A stretch of 22,495 nucleotides of DNA. Origin: QQUD01 sp039029915. GTDB lineage: Bacteria > Chloroflexota > Anaerolineae > Promineifilales > Promineifilaceae. The notes under the pieces are model-generated. The model searched no databases. It worked only from the letters and a program-made list of their open reading frames with translations, and was not told where the DNA came from. The translations under genes were made by a program, and so were the position numbers. Below, piece by piece: positions 6,779 to 14,196 of this stretch (its first letter is position 1; each line of letters starts with the position of its first letter). The stretch covers positions 1 through 22,495 of the forward strand of contig JBCCFD010000080.1 in assembly GCA_039029915.1 (NCBI GenBank). The letters run 5' to 3'.

Positions 6779-8128
6779 TTATTTGGGAAGATTGATTTCA
6801 TACGCAGCCTCTGTCTTCGCTTGGACTTCTTCGAGCGTTGCACCGGGCATGACCCCAATTAGGGTCATCTTTCCGTTAATAAATTTAAAGACGGCGAGAT
6901 CTGTAATGATCATGTCTACAGCACCTAAGGCTGTGAGAGGAAGTGTACAGGATGGGACGATTTTGGAACGGCCGTCTCTGCTTGTATGGGCCATTGTAAT
7001 AATCAGCCGTTTTGCTCCAGACGCCAAGTCCATCGCACCACCAACGCCCAGCAGTGGCTTTCCGGGAACGGCCCAGTTTGCTAAATTGGCCTGTTCATCT
7101 ACTTGCAACCCCCCCATGACAGCGACATCAATATGCCCCCCACGTATCATGGCAAAGCTATCGGCGCTGTCAAAATAACTGCTGCCGGGAAGGGCAGTGA
7201 CTGGGATCTTACTGGCGTTCACAGGGTACTCCATGGCCCCACCGGACTCCGGAGCTGGCCCCACACCCAGCATCCCGTTTTCACTGTGTAAAATGATGCC
7301 GTGTTCAGGGGTAATCAAATCAGCGACGAGGGTTGGGATGCCAACACCAAGATTCACCACATCTCCTTGATTCAGTTCCTGCAGCGCTCGCTTTGCCATA
7401 TTCATGCGCGACTGGCTAACCTTTTTGGCACCTCCTGAAATCGAGGCGGAGCTGCCTAAATCTTCAAGAGAGGTTTTGGCTTCAACCAAATAGTCGACGT
7501 AGCAGCCCGGCGTGTGGATGCTGTTTGGATCAAGCTCTCCAACAGGGACGATGTTTTCGGCCTCAACGATCACCAAATCGGCCGCAGTGGCCATGGCGCG
7601 GTTAAAGTTCTGTTCCGTCATGCGATAAACAAGATTTCCGGCCGTGTCGGCCCACCAAGCTCGGATAAGCGCCACATTGCCACGAATAGCCTCTTGGAAG
7701 ACGTACGGCTTGCCGTTGATGATGCGGTTGTCTTTGCTTTCAGCAATGACCGTGCCGTGAGCGGTCGGTGTGTAAAAACCACCGATTCCGGCCCCACCTG
7801 CCCGCATGGCTTCAGATAATGAGCCTTGAGGGAGCAGTTCGAATTCGATTTCGCCCGATTGAGCGGCGGCGACGGCCTCAGGATTGCTGGTAAAAAATGA
7901 GCCGATTGCTTTTTTGATTTGTCCATTACGGAGCAGGCGTCCGCCGCCCAGACCTGGTTCCCCAACGTTGTTGGCTACATAGGTGAGGTTAGAAACGGCC
8001 GTTTTTGCCAAGGCGTGCAAAATATGAGTCGGATTGCCCGTCATGCCAAAGCCTCCCACTAGCATTGTGTCCCCAGACTTGACGAGCTCGGCCGCTTCTT
8101 GTGCTGAAATGATGTTGACTTGTTTCAT
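6779..8128 (-). CDS. Fused alpha-beta 3-oxoacid (probably 3-oxoadipate) CoA-transferase
   Basis: This family I CoA-transferase has both halves in one 449-residue chain. The alpha (PcaI/ScoA-like) part runs to about 225 (VKSGDTMLVGGFGMTGNP, GGGRLLRNGQIKK, GNLVYRMTEQNFN). The beta (PcaJ/ScoB-like) part runs from about 238 (GDVVNLGVGIPTLV, HSENGMLGVGP with the catalytic Glu at 283, GGHIDVAVMGGLQVD). These enzymes move CoA from succinyl-CoA to a 3-oxoacid via a glutamyl-CoA thioester. In a pca operon the natural substrate is 3-oxoadipate, but the sequence alone cannot exclude acetoacetate. Known bacterial PcaI/PcaJ are usually separate subunits, while mitochondrial SCOT is fused. The start ATG 8128 follows an AGGAACTC SD-like stretch, 16 nt after the dioxygenase stop. 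It is the last pathway gene seen in the operon. Confidence 0.9.
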   Translation of the reverse strand: MKQVNIISAQEAAELVKSGDTMLVGGFGMTGNPTHILHALAKTAVSNLTYVANNVGEPGLGGGRLLRNGQIKKAIGSFFTSNPEAVAAAQSGEIEFELLPQGSLSEAMRAGGAGIGGFYTPTAHGTVIAESKDNRIINGKPYVFQEAIRGNVALIRAWWADTAGNLVYRMTEQNFNRAMATAADLVIVEAENIVPVGELDPNSIHTPGCYVDYLVEAKTSLEDLGSSASISGGAKKVSQSRMNMAKRALQELNQGDVVNLGVGIPTLVADLITPEHGIILHSENGMLGVGPAPESGGAMEYPVNASKIPVTALPGSSYFDSADSFAMIRGGHIDVAVMGGLQVDEQANLANWAVPGKPLLGVGGAMDLASGAKRLIITMAHTSRDGRSKIVPSCTLPLTALGAVDMIITDLAVFKFINGKMTLIGVMPGATLEEVQAKTEAAYEINLPK

Positions 8129-8144
8129 ATTGAGTTCCTAAAAA

Positions 8145-9014
8145 TTACGCGTCATTTTTCTTTAAAGCGAAGTTGTACTCAACTTCATAGAATGGTGCAT
8201 TAAAATTATATTTTTCCGCTTCTTCTTGTGACTTGTTGACAATAAAATCCATAACCAGAGAGTCCTTAACGCCAAAGACGGCATCCGATTCAATGTATTC
8301 ATCCCCTTCCACAAAGATATGGGTAATTAGCTGTTCGTACCCCTCCGCTCTGATCCAAAAGTGGATATGAGCGGGCCGCATCGGATGGCGACCCGCAGCG
8401 TTTAAAAGCTCCCCTACGGGGCCATCAGTGGGGACTGGATAGCTGCTTGGCTTGACCGTTCTAAACCAATAATCACCATTTTCATTTGTGGTAAATAACC
8501 CTCTCAAATTGACCTCGGGCTGGTTGACATCTTGCGTGTCGTAATAGCCGATATCATCAGATTGCCACACATCCACGGTGGCACCGACTATGGGATTGCC
8601 TGCCGTGTCGGTAATGCGACCACGGACGACAGATGGTGCGCCCCGCTCTGCTTCTGGCCCAGTAGCAATCATGGCGCCCATTTCCATCGCGGGTGCTTCT
8701 GCATGAAATGGTCCGGTTACAGTGGTTTCCGTTGCCCCGTCCATGTTTCGGTGGTTGATGGCGTCGACGAGCATCGAAACGCCCAAAACATCTGAAAGTA
8801 AAATGTATTCTTGTCGGGTATCGGTGCAGGTTTGTCCCGTGCGGGTCAAAAAGTCGATGGCGGCAAACCATTCAGCTTCCGTTGGTTCAAAATCTCGCAC
8901 AAAAGCATGAACGTGAGTAATCAATTTATCGAGAAACTCTTTGGTGCGTCCGTCTTCAATATTGGTTCTATCCAGAACGACTTGGGTTAAATTATCTTCA
9001 GTAATATTTCTCAT
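8145..9014 (-). CDS. Intradiol ring-cleavage dioxygenase, catechol/hydroxyquinol 1,2-dioxygenase type
   Basis: This 289-residue non-haem Fe(III) dioxygenase has the N-terminal helical dimerisation domain typical of catechol and hydroxyquinol 1,2-dioxygenases (about 10-100, ending TETTVTGPFHAEAP) and the intradiol catalytic beta-domain (about 125-285). The expected iron ligands are visible: Tyr158 in GYYDTQ, Tyr192 in SSYPVPTDGPVG, and His216 and His218 in RPAHIHFW. It cleaves a 1,2-diol ring between the hydroxyls. Catechol versus hydroxyquinol (1,2,4-trihydroxybenzene) cannot be settled by eye; the SYPVPTDGPVG segment leans to the hydroxyquinol side. The ATG follows the pcaB stop directly (TAAATG), with the SD GAGGAG inside the end of pcaB, so translation is coupled. 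It is a second, distinct dioxygenase beside PcaGH, and no enzyme for its product is in the window. Confidence 0.9.
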   Translation of the reverse strand: MRNITEDNLTQVVLDRTNIEDGRTKEFLDKLITHVHAFVRDFEPTEAEWFAAIDFLTRTGQTCTDTRQEYILLSDVLGVSMLVDAINHRNMDGATETTVTGPFHAEAPAMEMGAMIATGPEAERGAPSVVRGRITDTAGNPIVGATVDVWQSDDIGYYDTQDVNQPEVNLRGLFTTNENGDYWFRTVKPSSYPVPTDGPVGELLNAAGRHPMRPAHIHFWIRAEGYEQLITHIFVEGDEYIESDAVFGVKDSLVMDFIVNKSQEEAEKYNFNAPFYEVEYNFALKKNDA

Positions 9015-10355
9015 TTAAATCTCCTCAGCTTCTCTCAAAACCCTATCTATAAAATCGTTTGCGCTACCAAGATGGTTTGCTTCGTCTTGCAAAAACTGCC
9101 AATCTAAAGAGACATCTAATTTCTCTTGTAGTACCTCAATGAGATGGCGATTTTCTTTATAAGCGATGTGACATGATTCCCGAATTAGCTTTTTTGCGTC
9201 TGTGCGGCTCATATGAGCGGGTGCTAAGGCAAAGTTGATGGCCTCGGCAAGTAAGAGCCCATTCGACTTTTTGATATTTTGTGCCATGACGTCGCGGTTC
9301 ACGACGAGATTTTGGCTGAGGAAGGTTGCTTTTTGGAGTGCAACAGCCGTTAAGCCTACCATCTGCGGTAGCGTCAGCCACTCCATTTGCCAACCGTGCG
9401 TCGCTCGTTCCTGCTCTTGAATCAGCGCTTGATGCATATTGCCGAGTAGCGAAGCGTTTGTGCGGGCAGAAGCAATGATTAGCTCGCTGATCATCGGATT
9501 GCTTTTTTGTGGCATCGTACTTGAGCCACCGCGAGACGAATCGGCCGTTTCTCGTAGCTCGCCAACTTCAGATTGACACATCAAAATGATATCTTGGGCC
9601 ATTTTTGCTAAACTGCCGGTTAGCAGAGAGAGCCAGCCTGCAAATTCGACGAAATTGTCTCGCTGAGTGTGCCAAGGTGTTCGCGTTAAACCAAGCTCTA
9701 GTGCTTTTGCAAGCTGGGATTGAACGGCCGTTCCTTGGTTGCCTAAAGCAGATAAAGTGCCCGCCGCACCCCCAAATTGAACGACCAAAAGTCGTGGTTT
9801 GAGCTGTTGCAGACGTTCTTGATGCGTAAGGAGTGGAGAGAGCCAGTTCGCGACCTTCAAACCAAATGAATAAGGTAACGCCTGCTGGGCGTGTGTTCGG
9901 CCAACCATTAGGGTGTGTCGATGTTGATCGGCTAGTTGAGTGAGTTGAGGGATTAATTCTTGAAGCATTGACTCAAAATGGGAGATAGCGTCACGGAGCT
10001 GGAGCACCCGAGCTGTGTCCATGATGTCCTGGGTTGTGGCCCCAAAGTGGACAAACTCCTTAGCTTCTTGGCCAACATGGCTCTTTAGCTGATTGACGAG
10101 GGCGATAACGGGCATGCCTGATTTATCGATGCTTGCGTGCATTTGCTGGATATCAGGTTTAAATGAGCTGCCACTTTCTACGATTTTTCCCGCCGCTTTT
10201 TGTGGAATAATGCCTAGCGCTCCCTGAACTTTTGCCAGCGTTGCCTCAACCTGAACCATTTTTTGGATGAAGCTAGCATCGGAGAAAACGGCCGTTATCA
10301 CTTCATCTTCAAACAGCGGTTGGAATAGTTGAGAATCTAATGGGGAAAGTGACAT
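9015..10355 (-). CDS. pcaB: 3-carboxy-cis,cis-muconate cycloisomerase
   Basis: This protein of 446 residues from ATG 10355 belongs to the fumarase/aspartase superfamily and matches PcaB, which lactonises 3-carboxy-cis,cis-muconate to 4-carboxymuconolactone after protocatechuate ring cleavage. Evidence: the N terminus MSLSPLDSQLFQPLFED, the HFGATTQDIMDTA segment (103-115), GRTHAQQALPYSFG, and the superfamily signature GGSSTMPQKSNP (276-287). A GTG at 10376 would add seven residues (MASILII), but it abuts a palindrome (10377-10391) and adds nothing conserved, so I prefer the ATG; no strong SD is visible for either. It lies between pcaG (54-nt gap) and the catechol-type dioxygenase, whose ATG abuts its stop. 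Confidence 0.92.
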   Translation of the reverse strand: MSLSPLDSQLFQPLFEDEVITAVFSDASFIQKMVQVEATLAKVQGALGIIPQKAAGKIVESGSSFKPDIQQMHASIDKSGMPVIALVNQLKSHVGQEAKEFVHFGATTQDIMDTARVLQLRDAISHFESMLQELIPQLTQLADQHRHTLMVGRTHAQQALPYSFGLKVANWLSPLLTHQERLQQLKPRLLVVQFGGAAGTLSALGNQGTAVQSQLAKALELGLTRTPWHTQRDNFVEFAGWLSLLTGSLAKMAQDIILMCQSEVGELRETADSSRGGSSTMPQKSNPMISELIIASARTNASLLGNMHQALIQEQERATHGWQMEWLTLPQMVGLTAVALQKATFLSQNLVVNRDVMAQNIKKSNGLLLAEAINFALAPAHMSRTDAKKLIRESCHIAYKENRHLIEVLQEKLDVSLDWQFLQDEANHLGSANDFIDRVLREAEEI

Positions 10356-10376
10356 GATGATCAATATTGAAGCCAC

Positions 10377-10391
10377 TGGTTTATTAAACCA
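10377..10391. repeat. 15-bp palindrome in the pcaG-pcaB gap
   Basis: TGGTTTA-T-TAAACCA is a perfect 7-bp inverted repeat with a one-base centre, in the only wider gap (54 nt) of the operon. It is too tight for a hairpin and looks more like an operator or chance. Its role is unknown. Confidence 0.35.
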
Positions 10392-10409
10392 ATGAGGCCC
10401 TTCCGTTCC

Positions 10410-10970
10410 TTATGGGCTAAAGAACACAGTTTCATCATCCCCCTGAATGTGGATATCGAACCGATAAGTAGGAACGGCCGTATTTTTAACGAGAGTTGCC
10501 ACAACCGTGTGCTGTCTTTCCGGTGGAATTGAGTTGAAAACATTGCTTTCACTGTTGTTTTCATCAGCAAAATAAAGACGTGTGTTGGCATGAACAAGCA
10601 TGCCCCTAGCAAAGACTCGAACGTTGATAAACGGAACGTCCTCGTCTGAAACAACCCCCGGTTTAATCGTATGGAATGTGTAGTGATTGGTTTCGCTATT
10701 AATGGTTTCAGCTCGACCAAATCCTCTAAAATGCGGATCTGCAAGGGTTTGATTGGGGTCATGGGGATGATTATAAAATCCATTGGCATCTGCCTGCCAA
10801 ATCTCTACCATTGCATCATCAATAGGTTGCCTATCCCCGTCTAAAACCTGCCCATGAATGATGATTTGAGTACCTTGGGTTCCAGGTTGGATCAAGTTTT
10901 CTTGAGGTAATGTGGTTAACTGAATGTGGAAAAATGGGCCAACGGTTTGGCTAGGAGATTGTCCGCTCAT
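10410..10970 (-). CDS. pcaG: Protocatechuate 3,4-dioxygenase alpha subunit
   Basis: This 186-residue intradiol-fold protein starts with SPSQTVGPFFHIQL, characteristic of PcaG. It continues with VEIWQADANGFYNHPHD, DPHFRGFGRA, YTFHTIKPG, INVRVFARGMLVHANTRLYF and the C-terminal YRFDIHIQGDDETVFF. As expected for the alpha subunit, it lacks the His-x-His iron ligands; with PcaH it forms the (alpha-beta)n enzyme that opens protocatechuate to 3-carboxy-cis,cis-muconate. The ATG is two bases after the pcaH stop, and its SD (GAGGT) is inside the last codons of pcaH, consistent with coupled 1:1 synthesis. Length is slightly below the usual ~200. Confidence 0.95.
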   Translation of the reverse strand: MSGQSPSQTVGPFFHIQLTTLPQENLIQPGTQGTQIIIHGQVLDGDRQPIDDAMVEIWQADANGFYNHPHDPNQTLADPHFRGFGRAETINSETNHYTFHTIKPGVVSDEDVPFINVRVFARGMLVHANTRLYFADENNSESNVFNSIPPERQHTVVATLVKNTAVPTYRFDIHIQGDDETVFFSP

Positions 10971-10972
10971 GC

Positions 10973-11692
10973 TTATACCTCTTTTGTCTCAAATGGGGTC
11001 TCGCGGGGGCCACAAACGGTAATGTCGAAGCGATACCCAAGCGCCCAATCTGGTTTTGTGATGTCGTGGGCGTAGCTAGAAATCAGACGATTACGGCCGT
11101 TTTCGTTTGGAATACCGTTAAATATAGGGTCAAGCGCCATGAGCGGATCGCCCGGAAAATACATCTGGGTCACTAATCGCTGCAGGAAGTTATGACCAAA
11201 CACCGAAAAATGAATGTGGGCGGGTCGCCAAGCATTGTGATGATTGCCCCACGGGTAGGCGCCCGGTTTGATCGTCACAAAACGATACTCCCCTTTGTCA
11301 TTGGTCAGCAGTCTGCCGCCGCCTTTGAAATTGGGGTCGAGCGGAGCGTCATGCTGGTCGTTTTTGTGGAAGTATCGGCCACACGCATTTGCTTGCCACA
11401 CCTCGATCAGCGCATGAGGAATCGGGGTGCCTAAATCATCGAGCAATTTGCCGACCACGATGATACGTTCACCAATTGGTTCGCCATTCACCACAGCGTT
11501 ACGAGTCAGATCGTTATCTAACGGCCGTAAATCATCCTCTCCAAATACAGGACCCGTCAATTCTGAAAGAGACTGTTTTATTGGAATAAGCGGTTTTTGA
11601 GGCGATCGCTTGGCCGTAGACCGATATGGCTCGTGAAAATAGGGCGGGTGGGCTTCCCAGTCAATGCCGCTGTATTGTTCAAGTGGTTTCAT
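10973..11692 (-). CDS. pcaH: Protocatechuate 3,4-dioxygenase beta (iron) subunit
   Basis: This 239-residue PcaH binds the catalytic Fe(III). All four ligands can be placed by motif: Tyr107 in CGRYFHKND, Tyr146 in GAYPWGN, and His159 and His161 in WRPAHIHFS. The flanking DPNFKGGGRLLT, RFVTIKPG and QMYFPGDPL also match PcaH closely. The N-terminal part (PPYFHEPYRSTAKRSPQKPLI) is the usual PcaH arm. It pairs with PcaG to cleave protocatechuate. It starts 26 nt after pcaC with AGGACCTC-like bases before the ATG. Function is clear; the fine specificity (for example gallate or hydroxyquinol side activity) is not readable. Confidence 0.96.
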   Translation of the reverse strand: MKPLEQYSGIDWEAHPPYFHEPYRSTAKRSPQKPLIPIKQSLSELTGPVFGEDDLRPLDNDLTRNAVVNGEPIGERIIVVGKLLDDLGTPIPHALIEVWQANACGRYFHKNDQHDAPLDPNFKGGGRLLTNDKGEYRFVTIKPGAYPWGNHHNAWRPAHIHFSVFGHNFLQRLVTQMYFPGDPLMALDPIFNGIPNENGRNRLISSYAHDITKPDWALGYRFDITVCGPRETPFETKEV

Positions 11693-11718
11693 AAGGACCT
11701 CTTTTAAATCAATGACGA

Positions 11719-12090
11719 TCAGTCATTTCCTGCATAAATCTTTTTAGCGATGCCAATGGCCGTATTAGCAGCCGGAACGCCCGCATAAATAGCCACATGC
11801 ATAAAGACCTCTTTGAGTTGTTCTGCCGTAACGCCGGTGTTTTTCGTAGCCTTAATGTGCATTGCTAGCTCGTGCTCTTTTCCCAGAGCCGCCAGCATCG
11901 CAATCGTGATCATGTGCCGCGTCGGAATATCTAAAACGTCCCCTTGCCATGCAGTGCCCCAAGCAAACTCCGTAATCATGCGCTGGAAATCAGTGTCAAA
12001 TGACGTTTTGTTGGCTTCTGCTCGGTCAACGTGGGCATCTCCTAACACGGAGCGTCTTGTTTTCATACCGTTTTGATACTTCTCATCCAT
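11719..12090 (-). CDS. pcaC: 4-carboxymuconolactone decarboxylase
   Basis: This 123-residue protein of the CMD/AhpD-like all-helical fold decarboxylates 4-carboxymuconolactone to 3-oxoadipate enol-lactone. Recognisable stretches are NGMKTRRSVLGDAHVDRAEANKT, ITEFAWGTAWQ, RHMITIAMLAALGKEHELAMHIKATKNTGVT and AIYAGVPAANTA. It is a stand-alone PcaC, not the PcaL fusion with the enol-lactone hydrolase PcaD; no pcaD occurs in the window. Its ATG directly follows the pobA stop (TAGATG), and the SD GAGGAG lies within the last codons of pobA, so translation is coupled. Confidence 0.95.
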   Translation of the reverse strand: MDEKYQNGMKTRRSVLGDAHVDRAEANKTSFDTDFQRMITEFAWGTAWQGDVLDIPTRHMITIAMLAALGKEHELAMHIKATKNTGVTAEQLKEVFMHVAIYAGVPAANTAIGIAKKIYAGND

Positions 12091-13272
12091 CTACACAAAC
12101 TCCTCAAAGGGTAACCCAACATAATTTTCGGCCATTGAGGTCATGCCAGCCTCAGAGCTGGTCAGGTAATCAAGCTCTGCAAGCTGAAGCCGGTGATTGA
12201 GCGCATCATCATCAAATTTGTGCATCATAGAGGTAAACCACCATGAAAAACGGATGGCTTTCCAAACCCGTCTCAGGGCAGCTTCTGAGTACCGATCAAT
12301 TAAATCTGTTCGCCCGTTTTCGTAATATGCGATTATTGCTTTAGAGAGGTAGTAGACATCTGAAGCCGCCAGATTAAGGCCTTTAGCACCTGTTGGCGGC
12401 ACGATGTGCGCAGCGTCTCCAGCTAAAAACAGATTGCCAAAGCGCATTGGTTCGGCCACAAAGGAGCGCAGCGGCGCGATGCTCATCTCTAGTCGAGGGC
12501 CGGTTATTAACTTTTCAGCGGCGTGAGGGGGTAACCGTCGCCGCAGTTCACCCCAAAATGCATCATCCGACCAATTTTCAACCTTGTCATCTAAATCGCA
12601 CTGAATGTAATAGCGGCTGCGACTGTGCGAGCGCATGCTGCACAGAGCAAACCCCCGTTTATGATTGGCATAAATTAACTCTTCATCAACGGGCGGTGTA
12701 TCTGATAAGATGCCCAGCCAGCCAAATGGGTATATTTTTTCGTACTGGGTAATGTTGTCTTGTACTGTTTTACGGGAGACGCCATGGTAACCATCACATC
12801 CGGCAATAAAGTCACAAACAAGTTCTTTTTGTTGACCATCTTGCGCATAAATGATTTTGGGCTTTTTTGTGAGATGATCCTCAATTGCTAGGGCAGGTGA
12901 TGAATAAAGGGTTGGTAACGCAAGCCTTTCTCGGGCACTGTTGAGGTCTTTTGTGACCTCTGTTTGGCCATAGATCATCACTTTGCTGCCACCTGTGAGC
13001 TTGTGCATATCGATGCGGGCAATACGGCCGTTAAACGCGAGGGCAAATCCATCATGAGGAATCCCCTCTTTGTCCATCCGCTGATGAACTTTGGCTTCCC
13101 GCAGAAGGTCCATGGTGACCTGCTCAATCACACCTGCCCGAATACGGGCTTCAACATAGTTGCGGCTTTGGCGCTCAATAATGACTGAGTCGATGCCGTT
13201 TTCATAAAGCAGTTGTGAAAGAATGAGGCCGGCTGGCCCTGCACCGATGATGCCAACTTGTGTTCTCTTCAC
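12091..13272 (-). CDS. pobA: 4-hydroxybenzoate 3-monooxygenase
   Basis: This 393-residue FAD-dependent hydroxylase converts 4-hydroxybenzoate to protocatechuate using NADPH (or NADH) and O2. The FAD motif GAGPAG is at 10-15, and the second FAD motif GDAAHIVPPTGAKGLNLA at 285-302. Aligned without gaps to the Pseudomonas enzyme, the substrate residues fall at the same numbers: Tyr201 (IYANH), Ser212, Arg214, Arg220 and Tyr222 in CSMRSHSRSRYY, with Pro293. The C terminus YVGLPFEEFV carries the second active-site Tyr. It starts with GTG 13272; GGGAG at plus 13281-13285 gives a good SD. It is the promoter-proximal gene of the operon, downstream of the TGTATACA operators, and divergent from the GntR gene. 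Confidence 0.96.
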   Translation of the reverse strand: MKRTQVGIIGAGPAGLILSQLLYENGIDSVIIERQSRNYVEARIRAGVIEQVTMDLLREAKVHQRMDKEGIPHDGFALAFNGRIARIDMHKLTGGSKVMIYGQTEVTKDLNSARERLALPTLYSSPALAIEDHLTKKPKIIYAQDGQQKELVCDFIAGCDGYHGVSRKTVQDNITQYEKIYPFGWLGILSDTPPVDEELIYANHKRGFALCSMRSHSRSRYYIQCDLDDKVENWSDDAFWGELRRRLPPHAAEKLITGPRLEMSIAPLRSFVAEPMRFGNLFLAGDAAHIVPPTGAKGLNLAASDVYYLSKAIIAYYENGRTDLIDRYSEAALRRVWKAIRFSWWFTSMMHKFDDDALNHRLQLAELDYLTSSEAGMTSMAENYVGLPFEEFV

Positions 13273-13325
13273 AGACGTATCTCCCGAATTTTACTTGCGT
13301 GAATAAAATAATTTTGATCGATAAT

Positions 13326-13337
13326 ATTGTATACAAT
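13326..13337. promoter_or_regulatory. Operator 1 (ATTGTATACAAT) for the GntR/FCD regulator, pobA side
   Basis: This perfect 12-bp palindrome lies 54 bp upstream of the pobA start. The TTGTATACAA type is a known site class for FadR/VanR-like GntR regulators. Its twin is at 13399-13410, with centres 73 bp apart. Repression of pobA relieved by an aromatic ligand is inferred. Confidence 0.7.
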
Positions 13338-13363
13338 AAATAGAATTTAACCACTGTTAATCT

Positions 13364-13392
13364 TTGAAAACTCGCTTTAGCTACTTTATTTT
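13364..13392 (+). promoter_or_regulatory. Candidate promoter of the GntR gene
   Basis: TTGAAA (13364-13369) and TATTTT (13387-13392) are 17 bp apart. The predicted start point, about 13399, falls on operator 2, which would allow autorepression. By-eye assignment. Confidence 0.4.
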
Positions 13393-13398
13393 TAAAAT

Positions 13399-13410
13399 AA
13401 TGTATACAAT
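13399..13410. promoter_or_regulatory. Operator 2 (AATGTATACAAT), GntR gene side
   Basis: It differs by one base from operator 1 and keeps the TGTATACA core (13401-13408). It sits 39 bp before the regulator start codon, at the predicted transcription start. Confidence 0.65.
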
Positions 13411-13448
13411 CTGTACCAAACAAAATGCGTAACGGTGAGGATTTTAAT

Positions 13449-14144
13449 ATGTCACAAACAACTAAAGCCTTGATAGCGCTTCGAGAGATGATTATTGGGG
13501 GCGGGATAAAACCAGGGGAGCGATTAGTGGAACTGCCTTTAGTTGAAAGGCTTAATGTGTCACGCACGCCAATTCGAGCTGCCTTAGCTACGCTTGCCGA
13601 AGAAGGGCTGATCGACCGATTGCCATCTGGAGGGTATGTTTCTCGTAAATTTAACGAGCAGGATATTAAAGATGCGGCAGACGCACGCGGAATGGTGGAA
13701 GGGATGGCGGCGCGACTTTGTGCGGAGCGAAGTGTCAGCCAAGATGCCATTTGCCAATTAAATAAACATCTTAATCAAATTGAGCGCTTGTTAGAAAATC
13801 GACGTTTGTCTAGTGATGATATTGAACAGTATTTATTGATCAACGATCGATTTCATCAAGATTTAGTCCAAATGAGCAGTAGTTTTGTAGTTGAGCATCT
13901 TCATGAACGAGTTAGGGCATTGCCCTTTGCTTCACCTAGCGTGTTTGCGCTAGCTGAAGCGGAGTACGATCAATCCTGGAAGATATTTTTTATTGCCCAA
14001 GAACAGCATCGAGGGATCGTGGAAGCGATTGAGCAACGTGAAGGGATGCGTGCTGAAGCGTTAGCCCGTGAGCACGCCCGTCTGGCGTTAAAAACACTGT
14101 TACGTGTATTTCATAACCGTACATCATCTGCTCAGCTCGCTTAA
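13449..14144 (+). CDS. GntR-family transcriptional regulator with FCD domain
   Basis: This protein of 231 residues from ATG 13449 has GGTGAGG (13434-13440) at ideal spacing; an in-frame ATG at 13425 lies upstream of that SD and is less likely. The N-terminal winged HTH (about 1-68: GIKPGERLVELPLVERLNVSRTPIRAALATLAEEGLIDRL, PSGGYVSRKF) is followed by the all-helical FCD ligand domain (about 72-225). Likely metal/ligand residues are Asn132/Asp133 and His136 (INDRFH), His187 and His209. FadR/VanR-like members usually repress catabolic genes and release DNA on binding a carboxylic acid. The two TGTATACA palindromes in the shared promoter region fit it as the switch for the pobA-pca operon and its own gene. 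The ligand (4-hydroxybenzoate, protocatechuate or a later intermediate) is not known. Confidence 0.92.
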   Translation: MSQTTKALIALREMIIGGGIKPGERLVELPLVERLNVSRTPIRAALATLAEEGLIDRLPSGGYVSRKFNEQDIKDAADARGMVEGMAARLCAERSVSQDAICQLNKHLNQIERLLENRRLSSDDIEQYLLINDRFHQDLVQMSSSFVVEHLHERVRALPFASPSVFALAEAEYDQSWKIFFIAQEQHRGIVEAIEQREGMRAEALAREHARLALKTLLRVFHNRTSSAQLA

Positions 14145-14196
14145 GAACCAGGTTGATTTCTTTATCATTTGAATTGATACAGGTATAGTTGGAGGT

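Noticed and set aside
10361..10789. 142-codon minus-strand frame overlapping pcaG
   Set aside because: It is another frame of pcaG, whose own frame gives a full PcaG; no family resemblance.
13202..13750. 182-codon open frame on the minus strand across the pobA-GntR region
   Set aside because: It overlaps both genes and the operators, has no recognisable protein family, and the two overlapping frames give clear PobA and GntR proteins.
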